NCBI GenBank assembly: GCA_964386975.1
Contig: CAYLUS010000044.1
Coordinates: forward strand, 1-16,515
Length of the DNA: 16,515 bases
Source of the DNA: UBA6136 sp964386975
GTDB lineage: Bacteria > Pseudomonadota > Gammaproteobacteria > Methylococcales > Methylococcaceae
Direction of reading: 5' to 3'
Part shown: positions 10,723-16,515 of the stretch, one piece after another
Numbering within the stretch: the stretch's first letter is position 1
How the letters are laid out: every line of letters starts with the position of its first letter
The notes under the pieces: generated by a model
Seen by the model: only the letters and a program-made list of their open reading frames with translations
Told to the model about the DNA's origin: nothing
The model's database searches: none
Program-made: the position numbers and the translations under genes

Positions 10723-12360
10723 ATGTATACACAGCACTTTCATTTAAAGGAACTGCCGTTCTCGATCGCGCCGAATCCCCGCTATCTGTATCTCAGCCCA
10801 AAGCATCGCGAAGCGTTGGCGCATTTGCTGTATGGGATCGGTGTTGGCGGTGGTTTTGTCGTTTTGAGTGGCGAGGTAGGGACCGGCAAGACGACGCTGT
10901 GCCGGGCGCTTTTGGATCAACTGCCAGAAGATGTCGATCTTGCCCTGATCTTCAATCCGCGGCTCAACTCACGTGAGTTGCTGGCCGGTATTTGCGACGA
11001 ACTGCATGTTCCATACTCAGGCCCCAAGGCAAGCCTCAAGCAACTTATCGATGCGCTGAACCAGTTTCTGCTTGAAACCCATGCGCGAGGTCGGCGGGTG
11101 ATCGTTCTGATCGACGAGGCCCAAAATCTTCGTTTTGATGTACTCGAGCAAATCCGGCTGCTGACGAACCTTGAAACCAACCAGGCCAAATTGCTCCAGA
11201 TCATTCTGGTTGGCCAGCCGGAATTGAATCAGGTCTTGGACCGGCCCAATCTCCGTCAGTTGGCACAGCGGGTCACAGCACGCTATCACCTTCAGCCGTT
11301 GTCCCGGAGAGAGGCGCAGGACTATCTTGAGCACCGGATGCTGGTGGCAGGTAGCAGTGAGGATGTCTTTACGCCGGGGGCGGTCAGGACCATTCACAGG
11401 AAATCCCGGGGAATTCCAAGGCTCATCAATCTCATTGCCGATCGGGCATTGCTTGGCGCCTACACGCAGGGAAAATTTCGCGTTGATGCGAGAACGGCCT
11501 CAAAAGCGGCGGGAGAACTCTTGTCTCGGTCCTCGGGGAATGTGGGCCTGAAGAACGTCAAGATGGCGACTGTGGTAATCAGCGTGCTTTTGGGTGCGGT
11601 GTTGCTCAACACGGGCGGCCTTGAGCAGATACTCGCTAGGTTCGGCCAGCCCATGATGGAACTTCAGCGGCCGTCAGACCGAGGCCAAACCGATCCCCCG
11701 TTGCCGTCTCCGCTGGATGGTGCAAGCCAGAGCGAGCGGTTGGGGGTCTGGCTTGGTGGTCCTGATATGGCGCGCCGGCCAGCCCTGGAGGAGGTGATCC
11801 GGCTTTGGCTGCCGGATTACCGTCTCGATGCCCGTGAGCCCTGCAGCGACAGGGAGCGGCATGGACTTTCGTGCTACCAATATCATGGTGCGTGGAACGA
11901 TTTGGTCCGCTTGAATTTGCCGGTGGCGGTGGAGTTTGTCCAGCCTGGCGGGGGCCGCCGCTATGCGGCTTTGGTCGGTGTAGAGGGTGATGCCGTGCGT
12001 TTGTCTCGACGTGGGGTCGCCGCGAAATCCTTCCCGAAGGTCGAGGTTCTCTCAAATTGGAGCGGCCGGGCGATTGTGATCTGGAAGCCTCCTTCGGGTG
12101 CCGATCATCCCCTGAAGCCCGGTATGTCCAGTCCCTTGGTGTCCTGGGTCCGACAGCAACTCGGCCTCGCCGAGCAGGCGGCTTCAAGCTCGATCTACGA
12201 CCCTGAACTCGAGAGCCGGGTGGCTGCTTTTCAGCGTGGCCTCGGGCTGCGGGCCGATGGGGTCATGGGGACGCTGACCTTGATCGGTTTAGAGGGTAAC
12301 GGTTATTTGCCCGGAATTCCTCATCTCATTGAGTCTGCATCTGAGTCGGGGGGGAACTAG
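10723..12360 (+). CDS. gspA: Type II secretion AAA ATPase GspA/ExeA with peptidoglycan-binding domain
   Basis: A 545-residue inner-membrane ATPase. The N-terminus MYTQHFHLKELPFSIAPNPR is the family start. Walker A GEVGTGKT is at 50-57, Walker B VLIDEAQ at 128-134, and GQPELNQVLD and SRGIPRLINLIADRALLGAY are AAA_22/ExeA blocks. One membrane segment lies at about 281-297. The periplasmic part has a degenerate C39-peptidase-like domain (about 338-458), usual in this family, and a peptidoglycan-binding repeat (about 465-530, FQRGLGLRADGVMGTLTL). With GspB, ExeA is thought to open or bind peptidoglycan so that the GspD secretin multimer can assemble. gspB follows after three bases. No other gsp gene is in the window. 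Confidence 0.93.
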   Translation: MYTQHFHLKELPFSIAPNPRYLYLSPKHREALAHLLYGIGVGGGFVVLSGEVGTGKTTLCRALLDQLPEDVDLALIFNPRLNSRELLAGICDELHVPYSGPKASLKQLIDALNQFLLETHARGRRVIVLIDEAQNLRFDVLEQIRLLTNLETNQAKLLQIILVGQPELNQVLDRPNLRQLAQRVTARYHLQPLSRREAQDYLEHRMLVAGSSEDVFTPGAVRTIHRKSRGIPRLINLIADRALLGAYTQGKFRVDARTASKAAGELLSRSSGNVGLKNVKMATVVISVLLGAVLLNTGGLEQILARFGQPMMELQRPSDRGQTDPPLPSPLDGASQSERLGVWLGGPDMARRPALEEVIRLWLPDYRLDAREPCSDRERHGLSCYQYHGAWNDLVRLNLPVAVEFVQPGGGRRYAALVGVEGDAVRLSRRGVAAKSFPKVEVLSNWSGRAIVIWKPPSGADHPLKPGMSSPLVSWVRQQLGLAEQAASSSIYDPELESRVAAFQRGLGLRADGVMGTLTLIGLEGNGYLPGIPHLIESASESGGN

Positions 12361-12363
12361 GGT

Positions 12364-13128
12364 ATGTCCTATATTTTGGATGCGTTGAGGAAATCCGAAA
12401 GAGAGCGGCAGGCAGGGCAAACGCCGGGTTTGCCCCATCTCATTACCGAGACTCGATCCCGATCATCTCGAGGCTTGATCTGGGTAGTTATCGGGCTGGC
12501 GGTTATTAACCTTCTCGGCGTCGGTTATTGGGTCTGGGCGACCTGGCTGAGATCACCTAATGCGCCTGAAACCCCTATTCCTGACAGGGCCGGCCGCCCA
12601 GAATCCGGTGAAAAATCGCTTGACCAGGCTCCGGTTGCCGCCCCGATAGTGACCCAGCCACAGACTTTGCCTCCCCCGCAAGTGATAACGCCGACGGCGC
12701 CACCATCTTCTACCCAGCCCAGGCCCGCGATTCTAACTCCGCCTGCACCGTCCTTGGAACGACCGCTCAACCCAATGCCGATGCCTTCGAATTCAGATGA
12801 TGATTTTGATGAGGTGGACCGGGAAATGGAGGAAGAGGGCGGAGGTCAGAGAAATGCACCGGTGGTGCTCAATCGTCCCCACCCGGGCGTACGGGCCGGC
12901 GCACCAGCACTTCGAGACCTGCCACCGGATTTTCAAAGCCGCATTCCCTCGTTCAGGATCACCATGTTTGCCTACACCGAAAATCCGGAGGATCGTTTCG
13001 TGATCGTCAACATGAAAAAGGTTCGTGCCGGTGAGATGCTGCCTGGTGGGGTGCTCCTGCTTGAGATTCAGGCCGAGAACCTGCTGGTGGAATACGATGG
13101 CCAGAAGTTCCTCATTCCGCGATTCTAA
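12364..13128 (+). CDS. gspB: Type II secretion protein GspB/ExeB
   Basis: A 254-residue bitopic inner-membrane protein. The cytoplasmic N-terminus MSYILDALRKSERERQAGQ is the characteristic GspB/ExeB start. One membrane segment spans about 38-60 (LIWVVIGLAVINLLGVGYWVW). A long Pro/Thr-rich periplasmic linker (about 64-140) is followed by an acidic patch (DDDFDEVDREMEEEGG). The GspB C-terminal domain runs about 178-254: LRDLPPDFQSRIPSF, then FVIVNMKKVRAGEMLPGG and LVEYDGQKFLIPRF. It is the partner of GspA in secretin assembly; the linker would span the periplasm to the peptidoglycan. The gene is in a tight operon with gspA (3-bp gap) and the next permease gene (5-bp gap). Confidence 0.9.
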   Translation: MSYILDALRKSERERQAGQTPGLPHLITETRSRSSRGLIWVVIGLAVINLLGVGYWVWATWLRSPNAPETPIPDRAGRPESGEKSLDQAPVAAPIVTQPQTLPPPQVITPTAPPSSTQPRPAILTPPAPSLERPLNPMPMPSNSDDDFDEVDREMEEEGGGQRNAPVVLNRPHPGVRAGAPALRDLPPDFQSRIPSFRITMFAYTENPEDRFVIVNMKKVRAGEMLPGGVLLLEIQAENLLVEYDGQKFLIPRF

Positions 13129-13133
13129 ATCCG

Positions 13134-13943
13134 ATGCACGATCCTAAAGTTCCGCTCAAGGCACCTTCGGTCCGGCTGGCGCAATGGGTTGCGCTGCAGA
13201 CGATCCTTGCCAAGGAAATCCACCGTTTCATGCGCATCTGGCCGCAAACGATTATTCCAGCAACGGTGACGACCGCTCTTTATTTCCTGATCTTCGGAAA
13301 GTTGATAGGCAGTCGTATCGGCCCCATGCAGGGCATTGGCTACATGGATTACATCGTCCCAGGGATTGTCCTGATGTCGGTCATCAACAGTTCCTTCAGC
13401 AATGTAGTGTCATCGTTTTACTCCAGCAAATTCCAGCGCAACATCGAAGAATTGATCACGGCCCCGGTCCCGAATTGGGCCATTCTGGTGGGTTATGTGG
13501 GCGGTGGTATTTTCAGGGGCCTGTTCGTCGGCGTCTGCGTTGCGGGGATCGGCTACCTGTTCGTGGAGCACCCTGTAATTGCGCATCCGCTGGTCGTTGC
13601 AACCGTCTTCTTCCTGACCGCCTCCTTGTTTGCGCTGGCCGGCTTCATTAATGCGATTTTTGCCCGTAGCTTTGATGATATTTCAATCATCCCGAACTTT
13701 GTCATTACTCCACTGGTGTATCTTGGCGGCGTGTTTTACTCGATTGATCTTCTCCCGAGTTTGTGGCGAAAGGTCTCCTTGGGTAATCCAATCCTGTATA
13801 TGATCAATGCATTCCGCTATGGTTTTCTGGGGGTCTCTGATATTCCGGTCATGTCTTCACTCGCCATCATTCTCGGCGTTGCCTTGGTCCTTGCGGTATG
13901 GGCCCTCTGGCTACTCCGGCGGGGGACTGGGATCAAGCAGTAG
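13134..13943 (+). CDS. ABC-2 type transporter permease (YadH-like)
   Basis: A 269-residue inner-membrane protein with about six membrane segments. Family features are WPQTIIPATVTTALYFLIFG (36-55), the MDYIVPGIVLMSVI region, the cytoplasmic SSFYSSKFQRNIEELITAPVP stretch that contacts the ATPase subunit, and the C-terminal NPILYMINAFRYGFLG motif. It matches the YadH group of ABC-2 permeases, whose substrate is not established. YadH-type permeases are normally encoded next to their ATPase (YadG); here the upstream gene is gspB and no ABC ATPase is in the window, so the ATPase must be encoded elsewhere. Spacing suggests co-transcription with gspAB. Confidence 0.9.
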   Translation: MHDPKVPLKAPSVRLAQWVALQTILAKEIHRFMRIWPQTIIPATVTTALYFLIFGKLIGSRIGPMQGIGYMDYIVPGIVLMSVINSSFSNVVSSFYSSKFQRNIEELITAPVPNWAILVGYVGGGIFRGLFVGVCVAGIGYLFVEHPVIAHPLVVATVFFLTASLFALAGFINAIFARSFDDISIIPNFVITPLVYLGGVFYSIDLLPSLWRKVSLGNPILYMINAFRYGFLGVSDIPVMSSLAIILGVALVLAVWALWLLRRGTGIKQ

Positions 13944-14216
13944 AACGACTTCGATCAGCGCTTTGCGAATCAGCTTTTCGCGACCTGCTCACGAACGACC
14001 CATAGTTCCGATTGGACATTTTTCAGTCCCCCGGGCGGCCTGGGCCTTTGCCGGAAGACTAGTGCAGGCATGGCCGCCAAAACGCCTTCCTCGGGGGGGC
14101 GGAAAGCTGCAAGCCTTGTGATTTTTCCATCAAGCATCGGCCTTTCATAACCCCATGCCCGGTTGCAGATGCTCGTTGATCGGGCAAGATGCTCTGGAAG
14201 CCGAAAGAGGTATGGC
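13944..14216. other. Gene-free stretch between the ABC-2 permease and the aroE-like gene
   Basis: These 273 bases hold no recognised gene. A minus-strand frame (13970-14218) would encode 82 residues, but it has no ribosome-binding site, starts on the aroE-like start codon and matches no family I know. The motif AGATGCTC occurs twice (14167-14174 and 14188-14195) just before the aroE-like gene. No T-rich terminator is obvious after the permease. Confidence 0.5.
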
Positions 14217-15065
14217 ATGTTTGCGAATCAAAAAAAATTGACATGCATGATGGGGCATCCGGTCGCTGAAAACCCCATTGACCTGATGTTTGATGCGGTC
14301 TATCGGCACTATGGCTTGAATTGGCAGTTCTGGAAAGCCGATGTCGGCAGTGAGGCTGAGGTTGGGGCAGCAATTGCCGGAATTCGCGCCCTGGGATTCG
14401 CGGGTGCATGTATCACGGTGCCCTACAAGGTCGCATCGATCCCATTCCTTGATGAGATTGACGGTGATGTCAAAGCCATCGGTGCCGCCAACTACATGAC
14501 CATTCAAAACGGTCGCCTGATTGGGCATAACAATGATGGAAAAGGGGTCGTCAAGGCGATTGAGAAGGTGACTCCGATTAAAGATAAGCGCGTAGTGATG
14601 TTGGGTGCAGGTGGGGCTGGGAGAGCCATGGCGGTTGAACTTGCTTGGGCAGGGGCTTCCAAAGTGACCCTGGTGACTCGCCGGGAGTCACAGGGCCTAG
14701 AGGTCGCGCAACGGGTAATCGATGCTTCGGGAGTGACCTGCGAATGCAGGATCTGGAGCGGCGAGTTAGAAGTGCCCGAAGGCACTGATATTTTGATGAA
14801 CGCCACCCACCTCGGCTGCGCCCCGGAACGTGAAACGGTCCCTGTGAATTGGGATTCTATTTTGCCGACCACGACGGTTGTGGACGTCATCACCAATCCG
14901 AGAATGACACCTTTTCTTGAATCAGCTGCTCAGAGGGGATGCCCGATCGTGGATGGCGTGGAGATGCTGGTCCAGCTCGCGATGCAGATTTTTGAAGAGT
15001 GGACGGGGATTCGACCAGACGAGAAGGTCTTCCAGCAGGCTGTCGCTAGGGCTTTAGGTGAGTGA
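14217..15065 (+). CDS. Shikimate-dehydrogenase-family oxidoreductase, divergent substrate site
   Basis: A 282-residue NAD(P)-dependent oxidoreductase of the AroE/YdiB superfamily. ATG 14217 has AAAGAGG upstream (14204-14210); the frame stays open to a TTG at 14163 but without support. Catalytic K71 (CITVPYK), N92 (GAANYM) and D107 (GHNNDG) match the family dyad and substrate asparagine. The nucleotide loop GAGGAG (130-135) and the strand end TRRES, where NADP enzymes have NRT-x-R/K, are visible. But the N-terminal Ser-x-Ser that binds the shikimate carboxylate (usual GNPIAHSxSP) is here GHPVAENPI, and the usual C-terminal glutamine (GMLVxQA) is EMLVQLA. The substrate is therefore probably not plain shikimate; quinate-dehydrogenase-like and AroE-like enzymes are alternatives. 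It converges with the aminotransferase. Confidence 0.85.
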   Translation: MFANQKKLTCMMGHPVAENPIDLMFDAVYRHYGLNWQFWKADVGSEAEVGAAIAGIRALGFAGACITVPYKVASIPFLDEIDGDVKAIGAANYMTIQNGRLIGHNNDGKGVVKAIEKVTPIKDKRVVMLGAGGAGRAMAVELAWAGASKVTLVTRRESQGLEVAQRVIDASGVTCECRIWSGELEVPEGTDILMNATHLGCAPERETVPVNWDSILPTTTVVDVITNPRMTPFLESAAQRGCPIVDGVEMLVQLAMQIFEEWTGIRPDEKVFQQAVARALGE

Positions 15066-15093
15066 ACCTTTGGGTCTTCGGGGTATTTTAATA

Positions 15094-15113
15094 AAAGAGG
15101 CCTCAGGCTCTTT
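15094..15113 (-). terminator. Candidate intrinsic terminator of the aminotransferase gene
   Basis: On the minus strand AAAGAG pairs with CTCTTT, with an inner CC/GG pair around a TGA loop, and is followed by TTATTAAAAT. The stem is short and AT-rich at its base, so strength is uncertain. It lies about 60 bases after the aminotransferase stop, beyond the 12-bp inverted repeat at 15114-15157. Confidence 0.45.
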
Positions 15114-15157
15114 CGACCCCAACCACTCTCTTGATCAGGAGAAATTGGTTGGGGTCG
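15114..15157. repeat. 12-bp perfect inverted repeat between convergent genes
   Basis: CGACCCCAACCA (15114-15125) and TGGTTGGGGTCG (15146-15157) are perfect complements. The 20-base loop itself can fold through CTC-x-TGATCA-x-GAG, so a long hairpin can form in either strand. It sits between the aroE-like stop (15065) and the aminotransferase stop (15173). A bidirectional terminator or mRNA 3'-end structure is most likely; neither side has a classic T-run directly next to it. Confidence 0.6.
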
Positions 15158-15172
15158 AGGTTGGCCGTCTAC

Positions 15173-16360
15173 TTAGGCCCTGGGAGCAAGAGGATCTGCT
15201 GTTTTCCGCCAGTATTCAGAGGCCGCGGCGATGCCGCTGCCAGGGGTGACATTGATGCCCGCATCGCGCATGGACATTTCCGAACCGGTGATGGCACTGG
15301 CCAGCATCAGCTCATTGAGATCTCCAAGGTGACCGATCCGGAAGACCTTACCGAGAACTTCTGAAAGGCCGGCACCCAGCGACAAGTTGTAGCGGTGGTA
15401 GGCGTAATGCATCACATCCCGCGCATCAAAGCCTTCGGGGACAACGATAGCGGTGACACTGTTTGAATACCACTTGGGGTCCTTGGCGCACATCTGAAGG
15501 CCCCAGGCGCCAACGGCCTGACGAACACCTTCGGCGAGGCGTGCATGGCGAGCGTGGACATTGTCCATGCCTTCTTCCAGCAGTAATTCAATCGCCTTTT
15601 TAAGTCCATAAAGCATGGGGACCGCCGGGGTATAGGGGAAGTAACCACCGGGGTTGTGAACCATATGATCATGGATGTCGAGGAAGGCGCGGGGGCACTT
15701 CGATGTCTTGCGCGCGGCCAGCGCCTTTTGGCTAAAGCCCAGTAGCGCAAGACCTGCAGGAAGCATGAAGCCCTTCTGGGTGCCAGCAAGTCCAACGTCA
15801 ACGCCCCACTCATCCAGTCGGAATTCCAGAGAGCCAATCGAGCTGACCCCATCGACGAAAAAGAGGGCCGGATGATGGGTGGTATCCAGCGCCTTACGAA
15901 CCCCGGGGAGGTCGCTGGTGACCCCAGTGGCGGTCTCGTTATGACAGATCAGGAGTGCCTTGATCTCATGGTTCTTGTCCGCAGCGAGCCGGGCCTCAAG
16001 ATGATCGAGTGGGACACCCTCACCCCAGGGGATTTCGTAGAACTCGACGTCCATGCCCAGGCGCTGGGCTAAATCGATCCACAGATGGGTGAATTGGCCA
16101 AACCGGTAGGCTAGGACCTTGTCACCGGGAGACAGCGTATTGGTGATGGCGATTTCCCAACCAGCAGTGCCGGTTGCAGGGAAAATGAAGCACTGCCCCT
16201 TTTCAGTTCTAAAGACCTTCTTCAAATTTTCAAGAAGCGGGGTGACGAGTTTTGGAAAATTGGGCGAACGATGATCCTCTGAAGGAACATGCATGGCGCT
16301 GAGGACGGAATCCGGAATATTGGTGGGGCCTGGAATGTAGAGATGATTGCGACCTGGCAT
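15173..16360 (-). CDS. Serine-glyoxylate / alanine-glyoxylate-type aminotransferase (class V PLP)
   Basis: A 395-residue fold-type I, class V aminotransferase. Family blocks are HLYIPGPTNIP (6-16), FPATGTAGWEIAI (60-72), CHNETATGV (139-147), the PLP-binding aspartate in FVDGVSSIGS (D170), and the PLP lysine K196 in LAGTQKGFMLPAG. The overall pattern, including DHRSPNF near the N-terminus and LGAGLSEVLGKVFRIGHLG near the C-terminus, resembles the serine-glyoxylate aminotransferase of serine-cycle methylotrophs, which makes hydroxypyruvate and glycine. Alanine-glyoxylate activity is equally possible by sequence alone. No other serine-cycle gene is in the window. AGGT lies about nine bases before the ATG as a weak ribosome-binding site. 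The gene converges with the aroE-like gene. Confidence 0.88.
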   Translation of the reverse strand: MPGRNHLYIPGPTNIPDSVLSAMHVPSEDHRSPNFPKLVTPLLENLKKVFRTEKGQCFIFPATGTAGWEIAITNTLSPGDKVLAYRFGQFTHLWIDLAQRLGMDVEFYEIPWGEGVPLDHLEARLAADKNHEIKALLICHNETATGVTSDLPGVRKALDTTHHPALFFVDGVSSIGSLEFRLDEWGVDVGLAGTQKGFMLPAGLALLGFSQKALAARKTSKCPRAFLDIHDHMVHNPGGYFPYTPAVPMLYGLKKAIELLLEEGMDNVHARHARLAEGVRQAVGAWGLQMCAKDPKWYSNSVTAIVVPEGFDARDVMHYAYHRYNLSLGAGLSEVLGKVFRIGHLGDLNELMLASAITGSEMSMRDAGINVTPGSGIAAASEYWRKTADPLAPRA

Positions 16361-16515
16361 CAGGGTTACCTAAATTAAAGTGTCAAGTGAAGAAGACTTC
16401 CCTTGAATTGGGAAGGATTTTGCCGTCTGGCAAAGTAAGGCGTAGATATGCAAGAAGTTAGCGCTCTATCATGCCATAGTGGGATCATCCCGCTCAACAA
16501 TCGGGGGGTGTACTC
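16361..16515. promoter_or_regulatory. Upstream region of the aminotransferase gene with two hairpins
   Basis: No gene is visible up to the window edge. CTTCCC (16397-16402) and GGGAAG (16410-16415) pair around a 7-base loop and are followed on the + strand by GATTTT. TGCC-GTCT-GGCA (16421-16432) forms a second small hairpin. GGGATCATCCC (16481-16491) is a short palindrome. These could be part of the leader or operator of the minus-strand aminotransferase, or the end of a gene beyond the right edge. No convincing promoter hexamers were found. Confidence 0.35.

Noticed and set aside
11636..12187. 183-codon minus-strand frame inside gspA
   Set aside because: It is Pro/Arg-rich antisense shadow of a well-supported gene.
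13184..13651. 155-codon + strand frame inside the ABC-2 permease gene
   Set aside because: It is out of frame with a clear membrane permease and shows Cys/Arg/Gly-rich shadow composition.
13970..14218. 82-codon minus-strand frame filling the gap before the aroE-like gene
   Set aside because: No ribosome-binding site, start codon overlapping the aroE-like ATG, and no family match; kept as possible noise only.
16380..16387. TTGACA on the minus strand as the -35 of the aminotransferase promoter
   Set aside because: The matching -10 position would fall on the start codon region and contains no suitable hexamer.
1..16515. CRISPR array or rRNA genes
   Set aside because: No regularly spaced repeats with unique spacers and no rRNA-like sequence were seen anywhere in the window.

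Overview
The window looks like a chromosomal segment of a Gammaproteobacterium of moderately high GC. The basis is the dnaB-alr gene pair, a full-length bifunctional HldE (Gram-negative LPS heptose pathway), type II secretion accessory genes gspA and gspB, and a HemJ-type haem enzyme. A serine-glyoxylate/alanine-glyoxylate-type aminotransferase at the right edge is compatible with C1 or glyoxylate metabolism, but one gene does not establish a methylotroph. I do not assign a genus.

Layout. 1-300: non-coding left edge with a strong hairpin that may be the end of an IS200/IS605-like element, then repeated motifs and a candidate operator. 300-880: a vapB-vapC toxin-antitoxin pair. 881-1231: no recognisable gene. 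1232-1318 (-): tRNA-Leu(CAA). 1438-3160 (+): queA, a HIT-family hydrolase and a small cysteine-cluster protein, joined by one-base stop/start overlaps. 3161-8724 (-): in transcription order, a Bax-inhibitor-1-like membrane protein, hldE, an intein-containing dnaB and alr. 8899-10633 (+): a Tim44-like membrane protein, hemJ and an FmdB-type zinc ribbon. 10723-13943 (+): gspA, gspB and an ABC-2 permease with no ATPase gene beside it. 14217-15065 (+): a divergent shikimate-dehydrogenase-family protein. 15173-16360 (-): a PLP aminotransferase.

Most genes are housekeeping: tRNA queuosine modification, replication, D-alanine supply for peptidoglycan, LPS heptose supply, haem synthesis and secretion. 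GspA and GspB would act together at the inner membrane and peptidoglycan in placing the type II secretin.

The most striking element is a 288-residue in-frame intein in the replicative helicase DnaB, at a highly conserved ATPase-core motif. Its splicing residues look intact. Its centre looks like a decayed LAGLIDADG homing endonuclease that has lost its first half and its catalytic aspartate. Other points of interest are the aroE-like protein, which lacks the usual shikimate-binding residues, a 10-bp inverted repeat ending six bases before the hldE start codon, and a 12-bp perfect inverted repeat between the two convergent genes at the right end.
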